A DNA stretch of 64,000 bases from Bacillota bacterium (GCA_023400055.1 JAEXFN010000035.1:124001-188000), one strand, 5' to 3'; counted from the first letter of the stretch, positions 34,052-42,856 are shown. The notes: generated by a model from the sequence alone, not told the origin. Numbers and translations: made by a program.

Positions 34052-35032
34052 TTAAGAAAGAATATTAATCAGTTCGATTAATTGCGGGTCAACCCGTTTG
34101 TGTTCGTTGATCGCGTCGTCCATATCAAAAACATCGATCCGGTCCTTGACGATTCCGACCATCTTCTCGGTCTCGCCGGCCAGGATCAGCTCGACTGCCT
34201 TCGCGCCCATCAAAGTGGCGATCTTGCGGTCGAAGAAGGTAGGCGTGCCGCCCCGCTGAATGTGGCCCAGCACGGTGATCCGGGTTTCACAGCCGGTATG
34301 CTCGGCCACGAAGCGGCCCACTTTAAAGGCGCTGGATTGATCGGCGTCCACCGGATCGCCGTAAAACCCTTCCGCCACCAGAACGATGCTGTGGGTCTTG
34401 CCGTGGCTCAGGTTTTTATTGATCTTCTTGCACAGCGCGTCCAGATCCGCCGGCAATTCCGGAACCAACACCGATTCGGCTCCGCCCGTCAGTCCGGCCG
34501 CCGCCGCGATGAAACCGGACAGCTTGCCCATGACTTCCACGATATAAACCCGGTTGTGGGAAGAAGCGGTGTCGCGGATCTTATTCACCGCATCGAGCAC
34601 CGTGTTGACCGCGGTGTCAAAACCGATCGTATAATCGGTGCAGCCAATGTCGTTATCGATGGTGCCCGGAATCCCCACCGTCTGGAAACCCATCTTATTC
34701 AGGACCTGCGCGCCTTTGAAGGAGCCGTCGCCGCCGATGATCACCAGCGCGTTCAGGCCCATCTTCAGCAGCTGTTCCTTGGCGGTCGCCTGGCCCTCGG
34801 GGGTTTTAAAGGCCGGACAGCGGGCCGACTGCAGGATCGTGCCGCCCCGCTGCAGAATATCGCCGACCGACCGCGAGTGCAACGGGATGATATCCCCGTT
34901 CAATAAGCCGCTGTAACCCCGTTTGATCCCGTAAACCTTACAGTCGTGAAAAAGCGCCGTGCGGACCACCGCCCGGATGGCGGCATTCATGCCCGGCGAA
35001 TCCCCGCCGCTCGTCAAGATGCCAATCTTCAT
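34052..35032 (-). CDS. pfkA: ATP-dependent 6-phosphofructokinase
   Basis: 326 residues, group A phosphofructokinase. It starts IGILTSGGDSPGMNAAIR, has the ATP loop GGDGSFKGA (100-108; Gly at 103 indicates ATP rather than PPi) and catalytic PGTIDNDIG (Asp126), with EVMGKLSGF and GHIQRGGTP for substrate binding. It phosphorylates fructose-6-phosphate in glycolysis. It is the last gene behind galT and galK, so galactose use and glycolytic commitment may be co-expressed. It could equally act on tagatose-6-phosphate, but the Leloir genes favour the ordinary role. Confidence 0.93.
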   Translation of the reverse strand: MKIGILTSGGDSPGMNAAIRAVVRTALFHDCKVYGIKRGYSGLLNGDIIPLHSRSVGDILQRGGTILQSARCPAFKTPEGQATAKEQLLKMGLNALVIIGGDGSFKGAQVLNKMGFQTVGIPGTIDNDIGCTDYTIGFDTAVNTVLDAVNKIRDTASSHNRVYIVEVMGKLSGFIAAAAGLTGGAESVLVPELPADLDALCKKINKNLSHGKTHSIVLVAEGFYGDPVDADQSSAFKVGRFVAEHTGCETRITVLGHIQRGGTPTFFDRKIATLMGAKAVELILAGETEKMVGIVKDRIDVFDMDDAINEHKRVDPQLIELINILS

Positions 35033-35059
35033 TTCAATTCACCAAACCTTTACAGTTCA

Positions 35060-36238
35060 TCAATAATCGCAGAGGATCTGAGCGCCGTCGGCCGCCGTGC
35101 TAACAAAGAGCCGGGCTTCGATGCCGGTCTTGGTGCGGTAGGCCGCGCTGATTTTTTCGATAAAGCCGGGGACATCCGCCTCGGCGACCAGGTTCACCGT
35201 GCAGCCGCCGAATCCGCCGCCGGTGATCCGCGCGCCCAGGACGCCGGGGAGCTGGCGCGCCAGATCCACCAACAGATCGATCTCCGTGCAACTGACCTGG
35301 TAATCATCGCGCAACGAATCATGGGAAGCGTTCATCAACTGGCCGAAACGGGCCAGATCACCGTCGTTCAACGCCTGAATGCTCTCCAGCACCCTGACGT
35401 CTTCGGAGATGACATGACGGCAGCGGCGGTAAACCAGCGGATCCAGCTCGTCCCGGCACGCCTCCAGCTGCTCCAGGCCGGCGTCGCGCAACGCCTTGAC
35501 CTCCGGAAAATGCCGGGCCAGGATTCGGACGCCGGTTTCGCATTCCTGGCGCCGCCGGTTATATTCCGAATCCACCAGCGCATGTTTGACTCCGCTGTGG
35601 CACACCACGATCCGGTAAGCGCCCAAGTCCAGCGGAATCTGGCGGTACTCCAAAGAGCGGCAATCCAGGAAAAGCGCGTGATCCCGCTCGCCCATCATCG
35701 AGATGAATTGGTCCATGATGCCGCATTGCATCCCGACGAACTCATTCTCCGCTTTCTGACAGAGCTTGGCCAGATCGGGGCGGGCCATGCCGAACCCGGT
35801 CAGCCGCTGCACCACGATGGCGGTCACCACTTCCAAAGCCGCCGACGAACTGAGTCCCGCTCCCAACGGCACATTGCCGGCAAAGGCCAGTTCCATGCCG
35901 GGCAGCGTCGTTCCGTTCCGGCGCAGCAACTCCAGCACCCCGCGAACGTAGTTGCTCCAGGGTTTGACGTCGTCGAACGCAATGGTTTCGGTCAGTGAAA
36001 ATTCCACCTGTTCCTGGAGATCAACCGCCAGGATTTTTACCTGCGCGTCGGACCGGGCGCGCCCCGCCAGCACGATCTCGAAATCGAGGGCCATCGGGAA
36101 AACAAAACCGTCATTGTAGTCGGTATGCTCCCCGATCAGATTCATCCGGCCCGGAGCCCGGCCCAGGATGACTTGGCCTCCCGGTCCGAAAGCCTGTTCA
36201 AACCGGCTCATTACTGTCGCGCGCAAATTTTGACTCAT
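35060..36238 (-). CDS. galK: Galactokinase
   Basis: 392-residue GHMP kinase that phosphorylates alpha-D-galactose at C1. Signature RAPGRMNLIGEHTDYNDGF near residue 28, ATP loop VPLGAGLSSSAALEV near 120, catalytic aspartate region CGIMDQFISMMG, and C-terminal ITGGGFGGCTVNLV. ATG 36238 follows GAGGG. Between galT and pfkA in the deoR-led operon. Confidence 0.95.
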   Translation of the reverse strand: MSQNLRATVMSRFEQAFGPGGQVILGRAPGRMNLIGEHTDYNDGFVFPMALDFEIVLAGRARSDAQVKILAVDLQEQVEFSLTETIAFDDVKPWSNYVRGVLELLRRNGTTLPGMELAFAGNVPLGAGLSSSAALEVVTAIVVQRLTGFGMARPDLAKLCQKAENEFVGMQCGIMDQFISMMGERDHALFLDCRSLEYRQIPLDLGAYRIVVCHSGVKHALVDSEYNRRRQECETGVRILARHFPEVKALRDAGLEQLEACRDELDPLVYRRCRHVISEDVRVLESIQALNDGDLARFGQLMNASHDSLRDDYQVSCTEIDLLVDLARQLPGVLGARITGGGFGGCTVNLVAEADVPGFIEKISAAYRTKTGIEARLFVSTAADGAQILCDY

Positions 36239-36291
36239 CTTCAACGCCCTCGCTATTTCTATAGATATCACGTCCCGCTCGGGGAGGAGCT

Positions 36292-37293
36292 TTATTTCAA
36301 GTTTAAAACCTCGGCCACGCTCTGCGGCCCGATGCCCCGCAGTTCCGCCGCTTTCTCCTCCGCCAGCGTATCATTGATAAAACTGCCGGCACCCGACTCG
36401 ACCCCCGCCAGATACTTCAGTTTGGTGGCGGTCCGGTGCGGCGGGTAAAATTCAAAGTGAAAATGATAATCCGGGTACGACCCGCCATCGGTGGGAGCCT
36501 GGTGAATCACCATGATATAGGGGAACGAGAAGTTGAACAGCTGATCGTATTTTAACAGCAGCCCCTTGAGGATCAGCGCCAGGTCTCGGCGGTCCGCCGC
36601 GCCGAAATCGGCCAACGAAGCCAGATGCTGTTTCGGCGCCAGATACACTTCATACGGGTAACGCGCGAAAAACGGGATAAACGCCACAAACCGCTCGCTC
36701 TCCAGGACGATCCGCCGGCCGTCGGCCAACTCGTCCTTGACCATGTCACAGAAAAGACACGTCCCGTGCTGCGCGTGATACTTGTGGGAAGCAGACAGTT
36801 CCTTTTCGAGCTTGGGCGGGATATACGGAAAAGCGTAAATCTGGCCGTGCGGGTGATGCAGGGTCACCCCGACCGGCTCGCCCTTATTTTCGAAGATCAA
36901 CACCGACTTGACGAAATCTCGGGCGCCGAGTTCCTGATAGCGATCCTGCCAGACCCGGATCAGGTTCTCAATCTTCGGCCAAGGCATCGCCGCCAGGGAA
37001 CTCTTATGTTCCTGCGAATAGACAACCACTTCGCAGAGACCCTGCGCCGGCTGGACGGGGGAAAACTTGGTCGCCGCCACGCTGGGCGTCGGCGGATTGC
37101 GTTGCAACGAGGGAAATTTATTTTCAAAAACCACGATGTCGAATTCGGACTGGGGAATCTCGGTCGGGAAGCCGCCCGGTTGGGTCGGGCAGAGTGGACA
37201 ATAATCGGCTGGAGGCATAAAGGTGCGGTCCTGACGATGGGTCGCCGTGATCACCCATTCCTCCAAAAAAGGATGCCAGCGTAATTCGGACAT
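36292..37293 (-). CDS. galT: Galactose-1-phosphate uridylyltransferase
   Basis: 333-residue class I GalT (HIT superfamily) that exchanges UMP between UDP-glucose and galactose-1-phosphate. It has the zinc CPLCP near residue 33, and VTLHHPHGQIYAFPYIP with the nucleophilic His of HPH; a second histidine cluster (YPDYHFHFEFYPP) follows. The ATG lies three bases after the stop of a small conserved frame. galE is not in the window. Confidence 0.95.
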   Translation of the reverse strand: MSELRWHPFLEEWVITATHRQDRTFMPPADYCPLCPTQPGGFPTEIPQSEFDIVVFENKFPSLQRNPPTPSVAATKFSPVQPAQGLCEVVVYSQEHKSSLAAMPWPKIENLIRVWQDRYQELGARDFVKSVLIFENKGEPVGVTLHHPHGQIYAFPYIPPKLEKELSASHKYHAQHGTCLFCDMVKDELADGRRIVLESERFVAFIPFFARYPYEVYLAPKQHLASLADFGAADRRDLALILKGLLLKYDQLFNFSFPYIMVIHQAPTDGGSYPDYHFHFEFYPPHRTATKLKYLAGVESGAGSFINDTLAEEKAAELRGIGPQSVAEVLNLK

Positions 37294-37296
37294 GAA

Positions 37297-37449
37297 TCAT
37301 TGCTCCTTTGCTGTGGCGGCCGCGTTGTGCGGTCCCTGACTGGATTGCTGGGGATCATCCCGGCGGGCCTCAAAATCGTAATACACCAGATAACGCCCGT
37401 CCGGCAGGGTAATCGTCTTCTTTACGAAATCAGCTTGTTCTTTCTCCAA
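37297..37449 (-). CDS. Small protein upstream of galT (50 aa)
   Basis: TTG start shortly after GAGGTGA, encoding 50 residues that include FVKKTITLPDGRYLVYYDFE, with a glutamine/alanine-rich tail whose last codons carry the galT ribosome binding site (AAGGAG). The TLPDGRYLVYYDF core looks like a compact beta-hairpin protein, and I believe similar small frames occur beside galT in other Bacillota, although I cannot check. Function unknown; it may couple translation to galT. Confidence 0.6.
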   Translation of the reverse strand: MEKEQADFVKKTITLPDGRYLVYYDFEARRDDPQQSSQGPHNAAATAKEQ

Positions 37450-37473
37450 CGATTCTCACCTCATTTTATTTAG

Positions 37474-37518
37474 CGCGGTGATAAACCCCCGGCCAAACAG
37501 CTGCAGAAGATCACCGCG
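37474..37518 (-). promoter_or_regulatory. Stem-loop between deoR and the galT leader gene
   Basis: CGCGGTGAT (37474-37482) pairs with ATCACCGCG (37510-37518) around a 27-base loop. It could attenuate or process the transcript between deoR and the gal genes. No T run follows. Confidence 0.35.
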
Positions 37519-37620
37519 ACGAGTCAAAGCTAGTGAAAGAGTTAACGAACGCACCCATCCGGTGGGTAGCAAACTTCTCCGGCCGCGTCCGCGGAACAGG
37601 GTCGCCGGGTCAGGCCGTTT

Positions 37621-38382
37621 TTAAACCAAGCAAACCTCCAGGCCGCGTTCGCGAAGCCGGCCGATCTCCTCGGCATTGGCGGCCTTGTCGGTGATCAGCA
37701 GATCGGCTTCCAGCAGTTCGGCCACCTTGGCCCGGGCCACATTCCCGATCTTGCTGGAATCGGCCAGGACCACCCGGCGCAGGGCCTTCCGAAAATACAA
37801 GCTTTTTAATTCGGCTTCGGCCAGGTTTACATTGGTAAATCCGTAATTGGCCTCGACGCCGCTGACCCCGATAAAGGCCAAATCGGCGTTGACCTTCTCC
37901 AGGATCAACTCGGCGTATGGATTGACCAACGAATGCTGCTTGGGGCGGAGGGTTCCCCCGGTCACCACCGTCGTGATGCTGGGGTTACTCTCTAAAATCA
38001 ACGCGATATTGATCGCGTTGGTGATAACGGTCAGCTCCCGGTGCGCATCGAGCAAACGCGCCATCTCCGTGGTGGTCGTCCCGACATCGAGAATAATCGT
38101 GTCCCCGGTTCCGACCATTTTCACGGCCGCGGCCGCGATCCGCTCCTTTTCCGGTTTGAAAGATGTTTCCTCGATCTGAAAAGGCCGCTCAAATCCGATC
38201 TTCGGATTCAGGATCGCGCCGCCGTGCGTGCGCCGCAACAGTCCGTTGCGCTCCAGGTAGTCCAAGTCCTGGCGGATCGTTACCATCGAAACGCCGAGTT
38301 GATGGGCCAGATCGACCACCAGGCACCGCCCCTGCCGGCTCAAAACGTCTAATATTTTAGCTTGCCGTTCTTCAGGAAACAT
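37621..38382 (-). CDS. DeoR-family sugar-phosphate-responsive repressor
   Basis: 253 residues. DeoR helix-turn-helix VVDLAHQLGVSMVTIRQDLD, LRRTHGGA linker, then the sugar-phosphate-sensing domain (TIILDVGTTTTEMARLL, VVTGGTLRPKQHSLVNP). First gene of the gal/pfkA operon. The promoter upstream contains CAAACG repeats expected for this family, so it probably autoregulates the operon in response to a galactose-pathway phosphate. ATG 38382 is chosen because GGAGG overlaps the preceding ATG. Confidence 0.9.
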   Translation of the reverse strand: MFPEERQAKILDVLSRQGRCLVVDLAHQLGVSMVTIRQDLDYLERNGLLRRTHGGAILNPKIGFERPFQIEETSFKPEKERIAAAAVKMVGTGDTIILDVGTTTTEMARLLDAHRELTVITNAINIALILESNPSITTVVTGGTLRPKQHSLVNPYAELILEKVNADLAFIGVSGVEANYGFTNVNLAEAELKSLYFRKALRRVVLADSSKIGNVARAKVAELLEADLLITDKAANAEEIGRLRERGLEVCLV

Positions 38383-38405
38383 AATTGACGATTCCTCCAT
38401 CTATC

Positions 38406-38482
38406 ATTTTACGTTTGCTTTCGTTTGTTGTCAATCAGTTTCGTTTGCCAACGTTTTATTTTTTTTGATTGCGTTTGTTTGC
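38406..38482 (-). promoter_or_regulatory. deoR-gal promoter with CAAACG operator repeats
   Basis: TTGACA (38434-38429), exactly 17 bases, then TAAAAT (38411-38406) on the minus strand. The spacer itself reads ACAAACGAAAGCAAACG, and further CAAACGAAA and CAAACG copies lie at about 38451-38476. Direct CAAACGAAA-type repeats over a promoter are typical DeoR-family operators, so occupancy would block RNA polymerase. Confidence 0.8.
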
Positions 38483-38582
38483 CGATGGAGCCGAAAAAAA
38501 TACTCTTCCATTCGGGAAGAGCATTTTGGTATTTCATAAGATTTAAGCGTTCGTGCAACCGATCGCGGGCCCGGTACGAACA

Positions 38583-39668
38583 TTATTCGGCGTCGAAGGC
38601 AGTTTTTAAAGTGGACGCCGAGAAACGGTTGGAACTGTCCGCGTTACCATGAGCATTCGGTTGATTTTCAGTATATCCGAACATTTTGTGCCCCAACTTG
38701 AGATAACCGTGGACATTGGCGGTTTGCGAATTCTCGACCAGCTTGGCAATCTTCAGTTCGGGAAGCAAATAATCGGCCAAGGCGCTGCCGCCGCCGCCGG
38801 AGATCAGGATCTCGTCCAGCATCCGTTTGTCCCAGATCGAATTCATTTCGGTCAGGATCTTGGCGGTCAATTGCTCATAGGCTTCCTGCTTCACCTGGTC
38901 CAGCGAATAAATCTCGCCATCAACCTTGATCCTGGCCCGGTGCACGACTTCCTCCAGATCATAATCCTCTTGATAGATGCGGAATTTATTATGAAGCGAC
39001 TCCGAGATGATGGCATACACTTTGGACATGGCCGTCGTATTGGTGTGGCTCAATTTGTCGATATACTCCAGTTTATCAACCCAGGCAAAATCGGTGGTGC
39101 GGAAGCCGATGTCGATGATCCCCACCTTGGAACGGGCCAAATCCTTGTCGCGGATGACCCCCCGCTCGTCGAAGATCTTATCGAAGAGCGTCCCCAAGGG
39201 TTGCGGGATGATCTTGACATTATTGACGGTAAGCGTTTTTTCCTGATCGACGCCATCGATGCTCAAATGGACCGTGTGGCGGCCTTTCATCAGATCGGCC
39301 AGCAGTTCCTTGTTGGCGAGGTAATACCCGGGGGGCAACCCGGTGACCACGTTGAACTCGTCATTTTTCCCCTGAACATAGAGGGCCAAGGCGGCCAACA
39401 GCAATATCTTGGTGTTCTTCTCCTGAGCATGGTTGTCGCTCATGGAACGGCTGCGAATCTCACTCTGGCGAATCGCCAAATCGCCGACGAAGTAGCGCTT
39501 CCCTTCGATCACGACCGCCAGATTTTCGATAGGATCGATGTAAGTGGTCAATTCCGAACGGTACGTCAGTTCCTGACCGGCACCGACCACACTGGGAAAA
39601 ATAAAATCCTTATCGCCATCGGTAGCTTTAACAAACCCGAAACCGAGATCGACTCCAATATTTCTCAC
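38583..39668 (-). CDS. ParM/StbA-type actin-like ATPase
   Basis: 361-residue bacterial actin of the plasmid-segregation (ParM/Alp) type. Phosphate-1 loop IGVDLGFGFVKA, phosphate-2 KVGIIDIGFRTTDFAWV, adenosine loop ILISGGGGSALADYL, with ParM-like N-domain features (VTGLPPGYYLANKELLADLM). GTG start after AAGGAGG. It would form ATP-driven filaments. No ParR-like adaptor is recognisable downstream; a DNA array of 21-bp repeats lies 280 bases upstream. Chromosomal orphan ParM proteins are known in Clostridia; their role is unclear. Confidence 0.88.
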   Translation of the reverse strand: MRNIGVDLGFGFVKATDGDKDFIFPSVVGAGQELTYRSELTTYIDPIENLAVVIEGKRYFVGDLAIRQSEIRSRSMSDNHAQEKNTKILLLAALALYVQGKNDEFNVVTGLPPGYYLANKELLADLMKGRHTVHLSIDGVDQEKTLTVNNVKIIPQPLGTLFDKIFDERGVIRDKDLARSKVGIIDIGFRTTDFAWVDKLEYIDKLSHTNTTAMSKVYAIISESLHNKFRIYQEDYDLEEVVHRARIKVDGEIYSLDQVKQEAYEQLTAKILTEMNSIWDKRMLDEILISGGGGSALADYLLPELKIAKLVENSQTANVHGYLKLGHKMFGYTENQPNAHGNADSSNRFSASTLKTAFDAE

Positions 39669-39947
39669 GTGCTATCTAACCTCCTTGTCGCGTGCTTTTC
39701 AGCCTATTAACATTTTCGGTCGTTTTAATGAAATCTTTAGCGATTTTTCTACATAATTCGCTCGCATATTTTGATATTTTTATAAATCGCGTTTTTCGCA
39801 GTTTAAATTCACCAGTAACTAAAGTAATTCCATTTCCCGTGAAAAAAGTAAGTGACCGAAAGCAGCCGGGGACGATCCTTCCCCATCCCTCCAATGTCAT
39901 TCAGCGATAATTCCATAACATAACTTATCCCCGAACGATTACTCTTT

Positions 39948-40292
39948 TATGAATCAAGGAACTATGGCAATGACCGTCACAGTTCCTTTTATGGATCAAG
40001 ATCGATCTTTTGTTAATAAAGATCTGTCTGCGATGATTCCAGATCGATCTTTTGTGGATAAAGATCTTCCTTTTGTGAATAAAGATCGATCTGCTGTGGA
40101 TCAAGATCGATCTTTTGTTAATAAAGATCGATCTGCAACGATTCCAGATCGATCTTTTGTGGATAAAGATCTTCCTTTTGTGAATAAAGATCGATCTTAT
40201 GTGGATCAAGATCGATCTTATGTTAATAAAGATCGATCTGCAACGATTCCAGATCGATCTTTTGTGGATAAAGATCTCCCTTTTACGGTTCA
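39948..40292 (-). repeat. 21-bp tandem array of DnaA-box-like 9-mers with AGATCGATCT spacers (family 2)
   Basis: Seventeen registers at an exact 21-bp period, boxes on the minus strand. TTATCCACA occurs at 40053, 40158 and 40263; TTATTCACA at 40074 and 40179; TTATTAACA at 40011, 40116 and 40221; TGATCCACA at 40095 and 40200; a GGAATCGTT-type unit every fifth place (40032, 40137, 40242). The higher-order repeat is 105 bp. AGATCGATCT or a shortened form separates most boxes. Both strands are open for about 125 codons, but the predicted peptides are pure repeats without ribosome binding sites, so I read it as DNA architecture. Located upstream of the parM-like gene. Confidence 0.88.
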
Positions 40293-40342
40293 AGATCTTC
40301 CTGCTGTAGCTGATTCGCCCCAATAAGGAGCTCTCTTTTAGG

Positions 40343-40371
40343 AAAAAGCAATCGTGGTCGACACGATTGCT
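40343..40371 (-). terminator. Terminator of the SASP gene
   Basis: AGCAATCGTG/CACGATTGCT with a five-base loop and TTTTTCC after it on the minus strand. Confidence 0.8.
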
Positions 40372-40393
40372 TTCTAAAAGGCGTGAAAACTAA

Positions 40394-40606
40394 TTATTCG
40401 TTTCCTTCTTCTTTGGCGATCTCCTGTTCACCCTTTTCGACCAGTTTCTTCACCATGTTCCCGCCGATCTTTCCCGCTTCCCGGACGGTCAGTTCATCGC
40501 CTCCGCCGGCGAGATCGTCGTCAAGACCCAGCTCCCGCGCGGTCTCCCATTTCAACTTTTCCTTGCCGCTAACCGCGGGCTTATCCTGATTTTGTTTGGA
40601 CGGCAT
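40394..40606 (-). CDS. Alpha/beta-type small acid-soluble spore protein
   Basis: 70 residues. Family core KWETARELGLDDDLAGGGDE, then the glycine-rich REAGKIGGNMVKKLVEKGE that binds DNA in the dormant spore. The ELG segment resembles the site cut by the germination protease GPR. Start ATG lies seven bases after AAAGGAGG. Its presence shows the organism makes endospores. Expression would be under sigma-G in the forespore; I could not identify a convincing sigma-G promoter by eye. Confidence 0.9.
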   Translation of the reverse strand: MPSKQNQDKPAVSGKEKLKWETARELGLDDDLAGGGDELTVREAGKIGGNMVKKLVEKGEQEIAKEEGNE

Positions 40607-40757
40607 CGATTCGCCTCCTTTCATGGCAGCATTCTGCAATGTCAGCGCCAAACTTAAGGCGCGCCCATCATTAGCGTTATTTTCACAAATTCCGCGCGGA
40701 TTATTCCCGGTTTAACCCGGGCCGGAACCGGATACAATAACCGGCGGGGTGATTTGT

Positions 40758-41489
40758 ATGATCCAACTGCAGCAACCGAAAGGTTGGCTGGATAACGAAG
40801 ATAAAGAACTCCTTCAAAGTCCCTGTCCGCCCAAGGCCGATTTCACCCGGGAAGATCCCTGGCGGATTCTCAGGATTCAGGGCGAGATCGTAGAGGGATT
40901 CGACGCGCTCTCCCAGATCGGTCCGGCCGCCGCCATCTTTGGCTCGGCCCGTTTCGACGCATCCCACCGCTATTATCAGGCCACGGTCACCATCGCCGAG
41001 AAACTGGCGGCCGCCGGCATCGCGGTCATCTCCGGCGGCGGTCCGGGAATCATGGAGGCCGCGAACCGGGGCGCTTATGAGATTCACGGCACCTCGGTCG
41101 GTTGCGGCATTCAGCTGCCCCGGGAGCCGTTCCCCAATTCCTATCAGACCATTGCCTTGAAATTTCGCTATTTCTTCGTGCGGAAACTGATGTTCGTCAA
41201 GTATGCGGTGGCCTTCGTGATCATCCCGGGCGGTTTCGGAACCATGGATGAACTCTTTGAAGCGTTGACACTGGTTCAAACCGATAAGATCGACCACTTC
41301 CCGGTCATTCTCTACAGCACCGAATATTGGAAAGGCTTAATCGATTGGATGCGGGACCGGATGCTCAGCGAGCGCTGCATCGATCAAGCCGATCTGGAAC
41401 TCCTGCAAATGGTGGATGACCCGGAACAAGTGGCGCAACGGATCATCGATAACAGCCGCAAACACGGTTTCTTGACCGCCCCTTGCTAA
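40758..41489 (+). CDS. LOG-family protein (TIGR00730, lysine decarboxylase-like fold)
   Basis: 243 residues. Rossmann fold with AAIFGSARF, ISGGGPGIMEAANRGA and the catalytic signature VIIPGGFGTMDELFEAL. Members hydrolyse cytokinin-type or other nucleoside 5'-monophosphates to release ribose-5-phosphate, or have (p)ppGpp-linked roles; the bacterial substrate here is unknown. ATG 40758 has GGGGTGAT six bases upstream. Terminator at 41545. Confidence 0.88.
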   Translation: MIQLQQPKGWLDNEDKELLQSPCPPKADFTREDPWRILRIQGEIVEGFDALSQIGPAAAIFGSARFDASHRYYQATVTIAEKLAAAGIAVISGGGPGIMEAANRGAYEIHGTSVGCGIQLPREPFPNSYQTIALKFRYFFVRKLMFVKYAVAFVIIPGGFGTMDELFEALTLVQTDKIDHFPVILYSTEYWKGLIDWMRDRMLSERCIDQADLELLQMVDDPEQVAQRIIDNSRKHGFLTAPC

Positions 41490-41544
41490 GATGTCAAGCT
41501 ATCTAAAAAAAGCGCCCGCTTGCGCCCGACCTATCCAAATCGTT

Positions 41545-41570
41545 AAAAAACTGCTTCAAAGCAGGTTTTT
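41545..41570 (+). terminator. Terminator after the LOG gene
   Basis: AAAAACTGCTT and AGCAGGTTTTT form a compact hairpin with a T run, 60 bases after the stop. Confidence 0.7.
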
Positions 41571-41609
41571 GATCCGGGACCGGCGAATTGTTTCTCCCGG
41601 GTGATAAAA

Positions 41610-42815
41610 ATGATAACCGATGTCGCGCAAGTCCGCCAATTACTCCAACGCTTGACGATTCTGCGGACGCTGAACTCCCATGCTTTGCTCAAAGAATTGG
41701 CCACCGCCGCTTCCAACGAGTCTTTCAACGGTTGGTTGGGTCAACTTCTCGAACAATATCCGGCGGCCGCCAATCCCTGGACGGAGTTTCTTTGGCAAGC
41801 CCTCAAAAAAGATGAAAACTTCTTCTCGCTGACGGCGGAACGGCGCAATGCTGCAGCTCTCCCTCCGAACATTCAAAAAGCGCTCCACGCCGATCTGCAA
41901 ATCCTGGCCGACCTCATCCGATGGCAGCCGGGCGCGTCCATTGGACTGCCCGCGGCAGTTCCGGCCAGCCCCGAACCGGGCTTTCGGGCTCTGGTCGAAG
42001 GGGACTTTGCTGCCTGCCTCCGTTGGTTGGCCGAGTGGCACGCCGCGCACGGCGCCGGCATCTTCAGCAGTTATACCTCGTTTATCTGGAATTCTCAGGC
42101 GAAAAAGCTCGATCCGGTCCGCCATCCCGATCCCATCGCCATGGATAATCTGATCGGATATGCGACGCACAAACAAACGCTGCTGCAGAACACCCGGCAA
42201 TTTTTGCAGGGTTTGCCCGCCAATAACGTGCTGTTATACGGGGACCGGGGTACCGGGAAATCATCCCTGGTGAAAGCCTTGGGAAATTTGCTGTCGAGTG
42301 AAGGGCTGCGATTGGTGGAGGTCAACAAGGAAGACTTGGGCGACTTCGCCGACCTGGTGCAGCCGCTGAGCAAACGGGGCTTGAAATTCATCATTTTTGT
42401 GGATGATCTCTCGTTCGAATCTTCCGAATCGCAATACAAGCACCTGAAGGCGGTCCTCGAGGGCGGGCTGGCCAGCCGGCCCTATAATATCTTGATCTAT
42501 GCCACTTCCAACCGGCGCCATCTGATCCGGGAAACCATGGCCGACCGGGAAGAGGATATCCATTTCAATGACGCGGTGCAGGAAAAACTATCGCTGGCGG
42601 ATCGCTTCGGCCTGACCATTACTTTCTCAAGCCCCGATCAGTCCGAGTATCTGGCGATCGTCGAAGGGCTGGCCGCGCAACGCGGCATCGATCTGCCGGT
42701 AGCCGAATTGAAAGCCAAGGCCATCCAATGGGAACGGTTTCAAAACGGCCGCTCCGGCCGGACCGCCCGGCAATTTATCGACCATCTACAGGGAGAATTA
42801 CAGCTCGGTCAGTAG
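41610..42815 (+). CDS. DUF815-family AAA+ ATPase
   Basis: 401 residues. The N-terminal about 180 residues are helical and variable. The C-terminal AAA+ module has Walker A LLYGDRGTGKSSLVKAL, Walker B LKFIIFVDDLSFE, sensor IYATSNRRHL and an arginine-rich sensor-2 segment (GRSGRTARQF). DUF815 proteins are conserved, uncharacterised ATPases. ATG 41610 is preferred over GTG 41601. No operon partner is evident; the LOG gene upstream is separated by a terminator. Confidence 0.88.
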   Translation: MITDVAQVRQLLQRLTILRTLNSHALLKELATAASNESFNGWLGQLLEQYPAAANPWTEFLWQALKKDENFFSLTAERRNAAALPPNIQKALHADLQILADLIRWQPGASIGLPAAVPASPEPGFRALVEGDFAACLRWLAEWHAAHGAGIFSSYTSFIWNSQAKKLDPVRHPDPIAMDNLIGYATHKQTLLQNTRQFLQGLPANNVLLYGDRGTGKSSLVKALGNLLSSEGLRLVEVNKEDLGDFADLVQPLSKRGLKFIIFVDDLSFESSESQYKHLKAVLEGGLASRPYNILIYATSNRRHLIRETMADREEDIHFNDAVQEKLSLADRFGLTITFSSPDQSEYLAIVEGLAAQRGIDLPVAELKAKAIQWERFQNGRSGRTARQFIDHLQGELQLGQ

Positions 42816-42856
42816 AGGAACGCCGCGGCGTTCCTCTGGCCCATCTTTTGCCCCCA

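Noticed and set aside
39676..39900. 74-codon minus-strand frame immediately upstream of the parM-like gene, considered as a ParR-type adaptor
   Set aside because: No ribosome binding site, no ribbon-helix-helix pattern, and its last codons are simply the parM ribosome binding site.
39925..40326. Long open frames on both strands across the 39.9-40.3 kb array (132 and 125 codons)
   Set aside because: The 21-bp period is a multiple of three, so any frame without a stop in one unit stays open. The peptides are pure 7-residue repeats with no ribosome binding site; the openness is a by-product of the DNA repeat.
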